Shown: positions 1 to 5,749 of the stretch, in pieces
Numbering within the stretch: position 1 is the first letter of the stretch
How the letters are laid out: each line of letters starts with the position of its first letter
NCBI GenBank assembly: GCA_021621525.1
Contig: JAJVUU010000074.1
Coordinates: 1 to 8,200 of the forward strand
DNA: 8,200 nucleotides
Source of the DNA: Caryophanales bacterium
GTDB taxonomy: Bacteria; Bacillota_I; Bacilli_A; RFN20; CAG-288
Direction of reading: 5' to 3'
Translations under genes and position numbers: made by a program
The notes under the pieces: generated by a model
What the model saw: the letters and a program-made list of their open reading frames with translations, nothing else
Told to the model about the DNA's origin: nothing
Databases searched by the model: none

Positions 1-44
1 GCAGGGAGAATAACGAACTTAGACTTCTTGAAATTTTTCTTCAT
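1..44 (-). CDS. Possible 5' end of a leftward gene cut by the window edge
   Basis: An ATG at 44 on the minus strand opens a frame that stays open to the window edge, giving MKKNFKKSKFVILP. An AAAGGA sequence lies about 12 bases upstream, which is a loose but usable ribosome binding site. The lysine-rich start running into hydrophobic residues suits a membrane or exported protein. In Bacillus, recU is followed by ponA (penicillin-binding protein 1A) on the same strand, and this frame lies downstream of recU in the same direction, so a PBP is conceivable. That is synteny reasoning only. Fourteen codons are too few to identify a product, and the frame could be chance. Confidence 0.3.
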   Translation of the reverse strand, partial: MKKNFKKSKFVILP

Positions 45-135
45 TTCTTGTTTTTTTCCTTTCAGTTAGATCAAAACAAGCAAAACCTTTGAGATACGTA
101 AAAAGAACGAATCCCAAAACATGGATATGCTTGGG

Positions 136-173
136 ACAATAGGTGTCAATGACTCTGCATGGAGGTGGACTGG
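136..173 (-). repeat. Degenerate repeat, left copy (inverted partner at 8146-8184)
   Basis: Read on the minus strand, this segment shares CCAGTCC, TCATTGACA and CCTATTGT, in the same order and at nearly the same spacing, with plus-strand 8146-8184. Only short gaps and a variable middle separate the copies. Both contain a TTGACA hexamer next to a dyad-like core (ACA, then CCTA, then TTGT). Here TTGACA (149-144) is followed after 16 bases by TATCCA, so it might act as a promoter for the partial leftward frame starting at 44. Origin is unknown: shared regulatory segment, small interspersed repeat, or remnant of a mobile-element end. Confidence 0.5.
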
Positions 174-214
174 ACATCCATATAGAAAATCCTTGACTTA
201 TGTATAAGTTTAAT

Positions 215-248
215 TAAAAAAAAAAACAAGTGTTGCTGTACAACTTGT
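215..248 (-). terminator. Rho-independent terminator downstream of recU
   Basis: On the minus strand, arms ACAAG (248-244) and CTTGT (230-226), extended by TTG pairing with CAA, form a hairpin with a two-base bulge and a five-base loop. A run of about ten T residues follows. It lies about 135 bases past the recU stop and is the first leftward hairpin with a proper T tract, so it most likely ends the MarR-exonuclease-recU transcript. Confidence 0.6.
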
Positions 249-267
249 CAATAAATATAAAATTGTT

Positions 268-385
268 TTATATGATTTATCTCTCCATGGAATTCTTTCA
301 TGAATCATGGATAGACTATTTATCACATTTATTTTTATAGTAGGAAAGCCATGTCCGCTTTCAGACATGGCTTTCCTGTTTTTTT
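268..385 (+). ncRNA. Candidate small RNA converging on recU (hypothetical)
   Basis: A strong rightward terminator (342-385) has no protein gene in front of it. Upstream on the same strand are TTGTCA (245-250) and the -10-like boxes TATATG (269-274) or TATGAT (271-276). An imperfect hairpin follows at 285-310, with CCATG pairing to CATGG and ATTC to GAAT. Transcription from about 283 would make an RNA of roughly 100 bases with a 5' hairpin and a terminator hairpin. This is inference: the promoter spacing is poor (18 or 20 bases), and the terminator might instead block read-through from a gene left of the window. Confidence 0.25.
342..385 (+). terminator. Strong rightward terminator overlapping the recU stop
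   Basis: A perfect 14-bp stem (342-355 with 364-377) with an eight-base loop is followed by G and seven T residues. The T tract touches the recU stop codon on the other strand. Read leftward the same stem is followed by an A-rich stretch, so it would be a poor terminator for recU, although it could protect the 3' end of that mRNA. The matching rightward transcript is not obvious. Confidence 0.75.
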
Positions 386-1010
386 AAAAAAATGCCTTAT
401 CGATACCATCCAGGATCTTATAGGGAGGAAGATAGCTTCTCTCGATGAGGATTCCTTTCTCCTTGAAAAATTCATATTTGAATCCTCGATGGCTGTTCTC
501 CTTATTGGCATCCAGGATGATCTTCGCCGGCATCAGATAGACTGCTCCGATCCTTCTGAAGGATACCAAAAAAAAGCCGATACCTCCTAATCGAAGGACA
601 TCATCAAGATGTCTGTACTGCTGTTCTCTGATCATGGCATGGGGAATCTCTTCATGGATGGTTTCCTTGCATTCGAAGTCAACGTACTTTCCTTTATAGA
701 TGCCGACATAGTCCGTCGTCGACTTCTCCTGGAAATAGGCTTCCTCGATCATGCCTGGATGAGTCTTGCTCATCTTGACGACCTTGATTGGAGTCGGTCT
801 CTTATAGATGGCACAGAGTCCCTTTTCCCTATAGAAGTCGCAGCTCTTGGTGACATCACTTTCAAACTGCATGCCCATGTTGCTCTTGATCATGGATTCC
901 CTGATCTTCTGGGCTTCCGTCTTGTTCTCGCTTTTTCGATGGTCGAGCTTGTCTTCCTTCTTCTCAGGAAGGACGAGCTTCCTTCCGTCCGGATAATTGA
1001 TGACCTTCAT
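384..1010 (-). CDS. recU: Holliday junction resolvase RecU
   Basis: This 208-residue protein has the whole RecU pattern. It starts MKVINYPDGR, has NMGMQFE near residue 44 and KRPTPIKVVK at 70-79, and carries the nuclease core AYFQEKSTTDYVGIYKGKY followed by DFECKET. The PD-(D/E)xK catalytic residues would be D100, E113 and K115. RecU cuts four-way junctions in Firmicutes during recombinational repair and chromosome segregation, taking the place of RuvC. The length is close to that of Bacillus RecU, with a somewhat longer linker before the core. Its ATG overlaps the stop of the upstream exonuclease as ATGA, so the two are probably translationally coupled. Finding recU behind a MarR regulator and an exonuclease is unusual, since it commonly sits next to ponA. 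Identification is secure. Confidence 0.96.
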   Translation of the reverse strand: MKVINYPDGRKLVLPEKKEDKLDHRKSENKTEAQKIRESMIKSNMGMQFESDVTKSCDFYREKGLCAIYKRPTPIKVVKMSKTHPGMIEEAYFQEKSTTDYVGIYKGKYVDFECKETIHEEIPHAMIREQQYRHLDDVLRLGGIGFFLVSFRRIGAVYLMPAKIILDANKENSHRGFKYEFFKEKGILIERSYLPPYKILDGIDKAFF

Positions 1011-1732
1011 AGATGCTTCCTAAGAAGAGAGAGAAGCTTTTCTTCCTTTACTATTTTGTTTCGTATCAGAAGCTCAGTCACCTGTCTGAAGACATCCTTT
1101 GCTTCCCTGTTATGGATGAGGTTCTGATAGAAGAAGGAGACATCATCCTCGGCTCTGTTAACATAGGCATCATAGATCATGGATAGATTCTTGGCATCAC
1201 AAAGAGGATCATGGTCAGGGCCTGCCTTAGGAAGCCTGTAGAGATCCATCAGCTTGGATATGGAAAGAGACTGACCGTTTTCATCACAGATACGTCTGCT
1301 GACATATTGATGGAAATCAAGATAGTTCTTCATGACATAGCGGAAGAAATTCTCCTCTGTGACATCCGTCCTATCCAAGGTTCTCTTCATCATCAGAATA
1401 TCGGATGTCCCATAGGAGATGAAGATAGGATGGTATGGTCTTAATAGCTTACCGACTTCAAGGACGACCTTACGGACATCCTTGCCTTCCAGGGCAAGGA
1501 TGTCCTTGGAGATGCCTGTCATCTCCTTGACGACAGGTCCAATATCATCCTTTGTCTTGACATAGCTGTGATAAGAAAAGAAACCATCCCTGTCAAAAGA
1601 GACTCCATCCTTCTTTTTGGGATAACAGACCATGCCAAAAGCGATCATCTTATGGGTGAACTGTGTCCCTTCGATGTCAAAGAAGACAAGCAGGTCGGCC
1701 TTGGCAAGCTTTTGTGAAAGCTGGAAAGCCAT
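1007..1732 (-). CDS. DEDDh-family 3'-5' exonuclease
   Basis: This 241-residue protein has an RNase T / DNA polymerase III epsilon-like fold. Motif I is FFDIEGTQ (D19, E21), motif II probably centres on D111 in SYGTSDILMMK, and motif III is H174 and D179 in GPDHDPLCDAKNL, giving the HxxxxD spacing of the DEDDh class. These enzymes remove nucleotides from 3' ends with two metal ions. The EMTGIS and GPDHD motifs resemble the ERI-1/KapD branch, so RNA or DNA could be the substrate. I chose the ATG at 1732, one base after the regulator's stop, with GGAG six bases ahead. An in-frame start at 1777 would only add a serine-rich tail lying inside the regulator gene. The residues after 195 resemble no domain I know. 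Co-transcription with recU suggests a repair role, which is inferred. Confidence 0.85.
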   Translation of the reverse strand: MAFQLSQKLAKADLLVFFDIEGTQFTHKMIAFGMVCYPKKKDGVSFDRDGFFSYHSYVKTKDDIGPVVKEMTGISKDILALEGKDVRKVVLEVGKLLRPYHPIFISYGTSDILMMKRTLDRTDVTEENFFRYVMKNYLDFHQYVSRRICDENGQSLSISKLMDLYRLPKAGPDHDPLCDAKNLSMIYDAYVNRAEDDVSFFYQNLIHNREAKDVFRQVTELLIRNKIVKEEKLLSLLRKHL

Positions 1733-1733
1733 C

Positions 1734-2204
1734 TCAGTCTCCGATGACGAACTGCTTGATCTCATCCGTGATAACATTCGGCGAAGAAGAGATTTCCAGA
1801 ATCTTCAACAGATGCATGGTCTCTTCCTTGCCGAGAAGCTGGAACCATCCGGAAAACAGGAAATGAAGCTGGGAAACACACTTATCCAAAAACTTCCTTC
1901 CCGTATCCGTCATATTGACATAGACCTGTCTTCTGTTATCCTCATCGATGGTACGGATGATGTACTTCTTCTGTTCAAGCGTCCTTAAATTGGCAGCGAT
2001 GTTCGGCCTGGTGACGTTAAGTCCGCTGGCAAGGTCCGAAGGATGGGCATCCGGATGGGATGCAAGATAGGTCATGATACGATAGTCCAACTGGAACAGC
2101 GTCGAAAAAATATCAAGTCCGCCATTCTTGCGGACGATGGAAACATAGTTCAGCAACTGATCGATGTACTTCTTCAGCTCTTCAGGGGTGAATTCTTCTT
2201 TCAT
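1734..2204 (-). CDS. MarR-family transcriptional regulator
   Basis: This 156-residue winged helix-turn-helix protein is of typical MarR length. A helical N-terminus (about 1-45) leads into RIMTYLASHPDAHPSDLA, the recognition helix region LNVTRPNIAANLRTLEQKKYI (about 62-82) and the wing RTIDEDNRRQVYVNMTDTGRKFL (about 84-105). C-terminal helices would complete the dimerisation domain. MarR proteins usually repress their own operon and release DNA on binding a ligand or after thiol oxidation. The only visible cysteine is near residue 109, and the ligand cannot be guessed. AAGGAGG seven bases before the ATG fixes the start. It is the first gene of an operon with the exonuclease and recU, so those two are its most likely targets. 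Confidence 0.9.
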   Translation of the reverse strand: MKEEFTPEELKKYIDQLLNYVSIVRKNGGLDIFSTLFQLDYRIMTYLASHPDAHPSDLASGLNVTRPNIAANLRTLEQKKYIIRTIDEDNRRQVYVNMTDTGRKFLDKCVSQLHFLFSGWFQLLGKEETMHLLKILEISSSPNVITDEIKQFVIGD

Positions 2205-2224
2205 GGTGCTTCCTCCTTGAAACC

Positions 2225-2267
2225 ATTATAACACAGAATAGTTTTAAAGCATGGAAACAGTTTAAAA
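2225..2267 (-). promoter_or_regulatory. Extended -10 promoter and possible operator of the marR-exonuclease-recU operon
   Basis: On the minus strand TGTTATAAT (2233-2225) is a perfect extended -10 box, and no good -35 box is present. The predicted start falls near 2218, almost on the ribosome binding site, so the leader is very short. Two TTTAAA palindromes (2243-2248 and 2261-2266) within TTTTAAA and TTTAAAA arms lie 18 bp apart just upstream, a reasonable place for an autoregulatory site. The promoter call is fairly firm; the operator is a guess. Confidence 0.6.
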
Positions 2268-2280
2268 GGAGAATCTTTCA

Positions 2281-2320
2281 AAAGAAAAACTGCCGACCTC
2301 CAAGGAAAGAGAATCGGCAG
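2281..2320 (-). terminator. Rho-independent terminator of nfnAB
   Basis: On the minus strand CTGCCGA (2320-2314) pairs with TCGGCAG (2296-2290) across a 17-base loop, and the stem is followed by GTTTTTCTTTT-like sequence. It begins about 12 bases after the nfnB stop and separates this operon from the marR promoter downstream on the same strand. Confidence 0.85.
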
Positions 2321-2331
2321 CGATAAGAAGA

Positions 2332-3834
2332 CTACTTCTTGTTCTTGATGTATTCGTCGATGTACTTGGCACCCTTGCGTCCGGCACCCATGGCAAGGAT
2401 GACGGTAGCAGCGCCGGTAACGGCATCGCCTCCGGCAAAGACACCGTCCTTGGTCGTCTCATTGGTCTCTTCATTGACGATGAGGCAGCCATGCGGATTC
2501 GTCTCGATACCAGGAGTGGTAGCCTTGATGAGCGGGTTGGGAGAAGTGCCGATGGCGATGATGACACAATCGCAGGGGATGGTATAGATGGCTTCCGGAT
2601 CTTCTTCGACAGTGACCGGAACCGGTCTTCTTCTTCCAGAGGCATCCGGTTCACCAAGCTTTTGCTTCTGGACCTTGATGCCGGTGACACATCCATAGTT
2701 CGGATTGAAGTCGGCAGCTCTCGGAGAAGGAGAACCAGTCCTGTCTTCCAGAATCTCGACCGGGTTTCTGAGAAGGTCGAAGATGACACCTTCCTCCTCG
2801 GCATGCTCGACCTCTTCCTTTCTGGCAGGAAGTTCGCTCTTGCTTCTACGATAGACGCAGGTGACATGCTCGGCACCGAGTCTGAGCGGAGTACGGAGAG
2901 CATCCATGGCGACGTTTCCGCCACCGACGACGACGACATTCTTGGCATGCTGGATCGGTGTGGTGGAATCATCCCTGTAAGCCTTCATGAGGTTGACTCT
3001 GGTGAGGAATTCATTGGCAGAGTAGACACCCTTGGCATTCTCTCCAGGGATGCCGAGGAATCTCGGAAGACCGGCACCGGTTCCGACGAAGCAGGCTTCG
3101 AAGCCCTGTTCCTTCATCAGTTCATCGATGGAGATGACCCGACCGACGACCATGTCGGTATCGATTTTGACACCCATTCTCTTCAATCCTTCGACTTCGT
3201 TCTGGACGATGGCCTTGGGAAGACGGAATTCCGGAATACCATACATCAAGACACCGCCGGCGACATGGAGGGCTTCGAAGATGGTGACATCATAGCCATC
3301 CTTGGCAAGGTCATAGGCGCAGGCAAGGCCAGAAGGGCCGGAGCCGATGACGGCAACCTTATGGCCGTTCTTCTTGATTTCAGGAGTGGTCGGAGCGACG
3401 TGTTCGCGATGATAGTCGGCAACGAAACGTTCCAGTCTTCCGATACCGACGGCTTCACCCATGCCCTTGACGACGAATCTGCCATTCTCGTCCTTCTCAC
3501 GGACAGGCATCTTGGCTCTGAGACAGTTCTTCTCGCACTGGCTTTCCTGCGGACAGACACGACCGCAGACAGCCGGAAGGGAAGAAGACTCGGAGATGAT
3601 CTGATAGGCAGCCTCGAAGTCACCCTTGGCGACCTCGGCGATGAATTCAGGGATATGAATGTGGACAGGACAGCCGGGAACGCAGCCGGGGTTCTTGCAC
3701 TGCATGCAGCGCTTGGCCTCATCGATAGCCATCTCTTCGGTGTATCCGATGGCAACTTCGTCGAAGTTATGTCTTCTGACCTCAGGCTTCTGGGTCGGCA
3801 TCGGATTCTTGGTAGCTCTCATATTAAACGGCAT
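2332..3834 (-). CDS. nfnB: NADH-dependent ferredoxin:NADP+ oxidoreductase large subunit (GltD-like flavoprotein)
   Basis: This 500-residue GltD/SudA-type protein starts with an iron-sulfur domain. C43, C46, C51 and C55 lie in CMQCKNPGCVPGC, and C90, C94, C100 and C104 lie in CGRVCPQESQCEKNC, enough for two 4Fe-4S clusters. A FAD-binding Rossmann motif, VIGSGPSGL (162-170), an NADP(H) motif, VVGGGNVAMDA (302-312), and the FAD-contacting segment FAGGDAVTGAATVILAMGAG follow. In NfnB this module takes electrons from NADPH and bifurcates them to ferredoxin and, through NfnA, to NAD+. Annotation pipelines often call it glutamate synthase small subunit, but no large subunit is visible and nfnA is directly upstream. 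The ATG at 3834 is five bases after the nfnA stop, with GGAGGG twelve bases ahead, inside the end of nfnA. An upstream in-frame start at 3867 would overlap nfnA and add residues unlike the family. Confidence 0.9.
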   Translation of the reverse strand: MPFNMRATKNPMPTQKPEVRRHNFDEVAIGYTEEMAIDEAKRCMQCKNPGCVPGCPVHIHIPEFIAEVAKGDFEAAYQIISESSSLPAVCGRVCPQESQCEKNCLRAKMPVREKDENGRFVVKGMGEAVGIGRLERFVADYHREHVAPTTPEIKKNGHKVAVIGSGPSGLACAYDLAKDGYDVTIFEALHVAGGVLMYGIPEFRLPKAIVQNEVEGLKRMGVKIDTDMVVGRVISIDELMKEQGFEACFVGTGAGLPRFLGIPGENAKGVYSANEFLTRVNLMKAYRDDSTTPIQHAKNVVVVGGGNVAMDALRTPLRLGAEHVTCVYRRSKSELPARKEEVEHAEEEGVIFDLLRNPVEILEDRTGSPSPRAADFNPNYGCVTGIKVQKQKLGEPDASGRRRPVPVTVEEDPEAIYTIPCDCVIIAIGTSPNPLIKATTPGIETNPHGCLIVNEETNETTKDGVFAGGDAVTGAATVILAMGAGRKGAKYIDEYIKNKK

Positions 3835-3839
3835 AATGG

Positions 3840-4691
3840 TTATTTGCCCTCCTTGAGAAGATTGCACTCTTCTTCATACTTGGTTCTTTCCCATGCACGA
3901 TACATGGTGTTTCTTTCAGCAGCAGAATCAAAGTCGACTTCCCAACCATCGAAGTCAGGTCCGTCGACACAGGCAAACTTCATCTTTCCGCCGACCATGA
4001 CACGGCAGCATCCGCACATGCCGGTTCCATCGATCATGATGGGGTTCATGGAGACGACGGTCTTGATACCATATTTCTTGGTCAGGATGCAGATGTTCTT
4101 CATCATGACGATAGGTCCGATGGCGATGACTTCATCGAATTCCTCATCGGTACCCTGACGGCGAAGGATTTCCTTCTCCAGGCCGTTGGTGACAAATCCC
4201 TTCTCACCCCAGGTTCCATCATCAGACATCTTGATGAAGGTCTTGGAAGCTTCCTCGAATTCCTTCTCGAGGATGACGAGGTCCTTGTTGCGGAAACCGG
4301 CGACGGAGCAGACATCGGCACCAAGCTCATGAAGCTTGAAGGCAAGAGGATAGGCGATGGCGCATCCTGCACCACCACCGACGATGGCGACATGCTTCAG
4401 GCCTTCCAATTCACTAGGCTTACCCAAAGGACCGACGAAATCGGCAAGCTCATCGCCTTCTTCAAGACGGTTGAGTTCGACCGTGGAAGCACCGACAACC
4501 TGGAAAATGATGGTGACGGTACCATTTTTCGGGTCTTCGCCGGCGATGGTGAACGGAATACGTTCACTGTCTTTGTTCGTTCTCAAAATGATGAACTGTC
4601 CCGGCTGAGCCTTCTTGGCGACAAAGGGTGCATCAATGACCAATCTGGTGATGGTCGGATTGAGGACATCCTTCTTCACAATTTTGAACAT
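3840..4691 (-). CDS. nfnA: NADH-dependent ferredoxin:NADP+ oxidoreductase small subunit
   Basis: This 283-residue protein belongs to the ferredoxin-NADP+ reductase / dihydroorotate dehydrogenase electron-transfer superfamily. The FAD-binding barrel carries RIPFTIA (44-50) and VGPLG (86-90), and the nucleotide-binding motif is IVGGGAGCAIAYPLA (103-117). The C-terminal 2Fe-2S site is DGTGMCGCC...FAC, with ligands most likely D221, C226, C229 and C241. An aspartate in place of the first cysteine is the mark of NfnA-type subunits. It would bind NAD(H) and form the second half of the bifurcating complex with the next gene. The ATG at 4691 has GGAGG eleven bases ahead. An in-frame TTG at 4709 lies on that binding site and is unlikely to be used. 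Related SudB or PyrK-like roles cannot be fully excluded, but the pairing with nfnB favours NfnA. Confidence 0.9.
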   Translation of the reverse strand: MFKIVKKDVLNPTITRLVIDAPFVAKKAQPGQFIILRTNKDSERIPFTIAGEDPKNGTVTIIFQVVGASTVELNRLEEGDELADFVGPLGKPSELEGLKHVAIVGGGAGCAIAYPLAFKLHELGADVCSVAGFRNKDLVILEKEFEEASKTFIKMSDDGTWGEKGFVTNGLEKEILRRQGTDEEFDEVIAIGPIVMMKNICILTKKYGIKTVVSMNPIMIDGTGMCGCCRVMVGGKMKFACVDGPDFDGWEVDFDSAAERNTMYRAWERTKYEEECNLLKEGK

Positions 4692-4721
4692 ATGATATTC
4701 TTCCTCCAATATATCCTACAT

Positions 4722-4750
4722 ATTCTAGTTGACATGAAACTTGTTTTCCA
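4722..4750 (-). promoter_or_regulatory. Promoter of nfnAB
   Basis: On the minus strand TGGAAA (4750-4745) and TAGAAT (4727-4722) are separated by 17 bases, a reasonable sigma-A pair. The predicted start lies near 4715, giving a leader of about 24 bases that contains the nfnA ribosome binding site. Confidence 0.55.
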
Positions 4751-4986
4751 TAACTTTTTAAGCATATTTTGAAAAGTAAGCCCTTTATGCGTGAAAATTG
4801 CGCACTTTTCTTTTTCTTTCTTCTATCATGCATTCAAGTGAGAAGAACCACCCGTCAAAAGCAAAAAAAGTCTTTCCCCTCCAGACGATATTCCTATGAA
4901 GAGCAGGTTCTATAGATATAAATTCTTCTAAGATAGACATAAATCCATATAATACTCATTTTTTCATAGTGAAAAGGAATTCTAAT

Positions 4987-4995
4987 TGCTATAAT
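4987..4995 (+). promoter_or_regulatory. Extended -10 promoter of the gpsB-rnpB-pgsA-cinA-recA operon
   Basis: TGCTATAAT is a perfect extended -10 box. No matching -35 box stands at 16-18 bases, as expected when TGn carries recognition. Transcription would begin near 5002, almost directly on the AGGAG of gpsB, so the leader is only about a dozen bases. Confidence 0.65.
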
Positions 4996-5015
4996 AATCC
5001 ACAGGAGAAATACCT

Positions 5016-5381
5016 ATGGGCGTCAAACTGTTACTCGATTCCAACAAGATCTATCACAAAGTATTCGAAGGCACCAAGCCCGGATACGATGCATTGCAGG
5101 TGGATTCCTTCCTCGATCTCGTCATCAAGGATTACGACACCTTCGCCGGATACATTTCCAACACGGAGACGGAACTCTCGGAACTGAAGAACAAAGTCAG
5201 GATGCTCAACGAACAGCTCAGCCAGGTCGAAGCCGAAAACGCAAGCCTGAAGGCCAAATTCGGAAACGTTTCCGAAAACGAAGGCGTCTCTTTGAGCAAT
5301 CTCGAACTTCTCAAGAAGATTGCAAAATACGAGAAGGCTTTGACGAAGCTAGGTATCAATCCCAACACAATCAAAGATTAG
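5016..5381 (+). CDS. gpsB: GpsB/DivIVA-domain cell-division protein
   Basis: This 121-residue protein starts with a DivIVA-type lipid-binding and dimerisation domain: LLDSNKIYHKVFEG, then KPGYDALQVDSFLDLVIKDYDTF. Y24, D30 and D34 match in spacing the GpsB residues that hold arginine motifs of penicillin-binding proteins. A coiled coil runs over about 45-82, and a separate helix at about 92-112 probably drives oligomerisation. GpsB coordinates peptidoglycan synthases between side wall and septum. AGGAG eight bases ahead of the ATG supports the start. Bacillus also has gpsB immediately before rnpB, which strengthens the call over a generic DivIVA paralogue. It is the first gene of a rightward operon, and its stop is about seven bases before the RNase P RNA. 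Confidence 0.85.
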   Translation: MGVKLLLDSNKIYHKVFEGTKPGYDALQVDSFLDLVIKDYDTFAGYISNTETELSELKNKVRMLNEQLSQVEAENASLKAKFGNVSENEGVSLSNLELLKKIAKYEKALTKLGINPNTIKD

Positions 5382-5388
5382 ACAAACA

Positions 5389-5727
5389 TCCGACCTAGAT
5401 GACTGCTGGCAGCAATGTCAGAGGAAAGTCCATGCTCGCGCCGTCTGTGATGGCGGCAGTGTCTGTGCCAGGCCAATCAATAAGCCTGGGGTGGGAGGAG
5501 TCCCATACGGCAGAACCGAACCTAAAGGCAACCATGGTATCGGTTCTTGAAAGCTCCACAGTGACGAACCTGAGGGAAACCTCAGGAATGCAACGATTGG
5601 AAAGCCCCGCAAGCGAGAAACCTAAATTTTGGTAAGGGAAGTCTGAATCGGGAACCGAACCGAGACGGACAGGTCATTGACCTAGATAAATTGTCATCCT
5701 CGACAAAACATGGCTTACAGGGTCGGA
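5389..5727 (+). ncRNA. rnpB: RNase P RNA, class B (Bacillus type)
   Basis: This is the catalytic RNA that trims tRNA 5' leaders with protein RnpA. The universally conserved block GAGGAAAGTCCATGCTCGC (5421-5439) and its partner ACAAAACATGGCTTACAG (5703-5720) build helix P4. GGT at 5631-5633, in the TTTTGGTAAGGG loop, would pair with the tRNA CCA end. TCCGACC (5389-5395) and GGTCGGA (5721-5727) close P1 and set the ends. Clear hairpins lie at 5468-5489, 5512-5547 (P10.1-like) and 5569-5586 (P12-like). At about 340 nt it is compact for class B. It sits about seven bases after gpsB and 22 before pgsA, with no terminator and no clear promoter, so it is probably processed from the operon transcript. 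Confidence 0.96.
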
Positions 5728-5749
5728 ACTCTGAAAAGGAAAAAGCGTT

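Larger units (their letters stand above)
4692..5015. other. Divergent intergenic region between nfnA and gpsB
   Basis: This 324-base AT-rich spacer holds the leftward nfnAB promoter near its left end and the rightward gpsB promoter near its right end. The middle contains a weak stem (GAAAAGT at 4771-4777 with ACTTTTC at 4804-4810) followed by T-rich sequence, with no gene ahead of it, and a second TATAAT at 4948-4953 without a convincing -35. I see no coding frame, RNA gene or clear repeat in it. Confidence 0.7.

Noticed and set aside
121..207. A 28-codon rightward frame starting ATGGATATG
   Set aside because: It has no ribosome binding site, no recognisable product, and the right copy of the repeat does not keep the reading frame.
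226..250. TGTTGC...ACTTGTCAA reminiscent of an insertion-sequence end
   Set aside because: The stretch is well explained as a hairpin with a T tract on the minus strand, and no transposase or matching second end is present.
1733..1777. Longer exonuclease start with a serine-rich N-terminus
   Set aside because: This piece lies inside the end of the MarR gene, and the ATG at 1732 has a good GGAG site and leaves the exonuclease domain complete.
2262..2972. A 236-codon leftward frame overlapping nfnB
   Set aside because: Its translation is rich in Ser, Arg and Pro with no family resemblance, and it lies in another frame of nfnB and across its terminator.
2491..4158. A 555-codon rightward open frame opposite nfnB and nfnA
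   Set aside because: It is antisense to two well-supported flavoprotein genes, has no domain I can recognise and no ribosome binding site. Biased codon use in the real genes explains the lack of stops.
4685..4699. GAACATATG, resembling half of a Firmicute LexA box
   Set aside because: The second half-site is not at the right spacing, and the match comes from the nfnA start codon followed by TTC.
4729..4757. TTGACA on the plus strand as a rightward promoter
   Set aside because: No acceptable -10 box stands 16-18 bases downstream, and no gene begins nearby on that strand.
4771..4820. Stem followed by T-rich sequence in the nfnA-gpsB spacer
   Set aside because: The stem is AT-rich and has a long loop, and no transcript on the plus strand needs ending there.
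5340..5388. TTGACG near the end of gpsB as an rnpB promoter
   Set aside because: No fitting -10 box is found at normal spacing; the best candidate, GATTAG, matches only three of six positions and is too far away.
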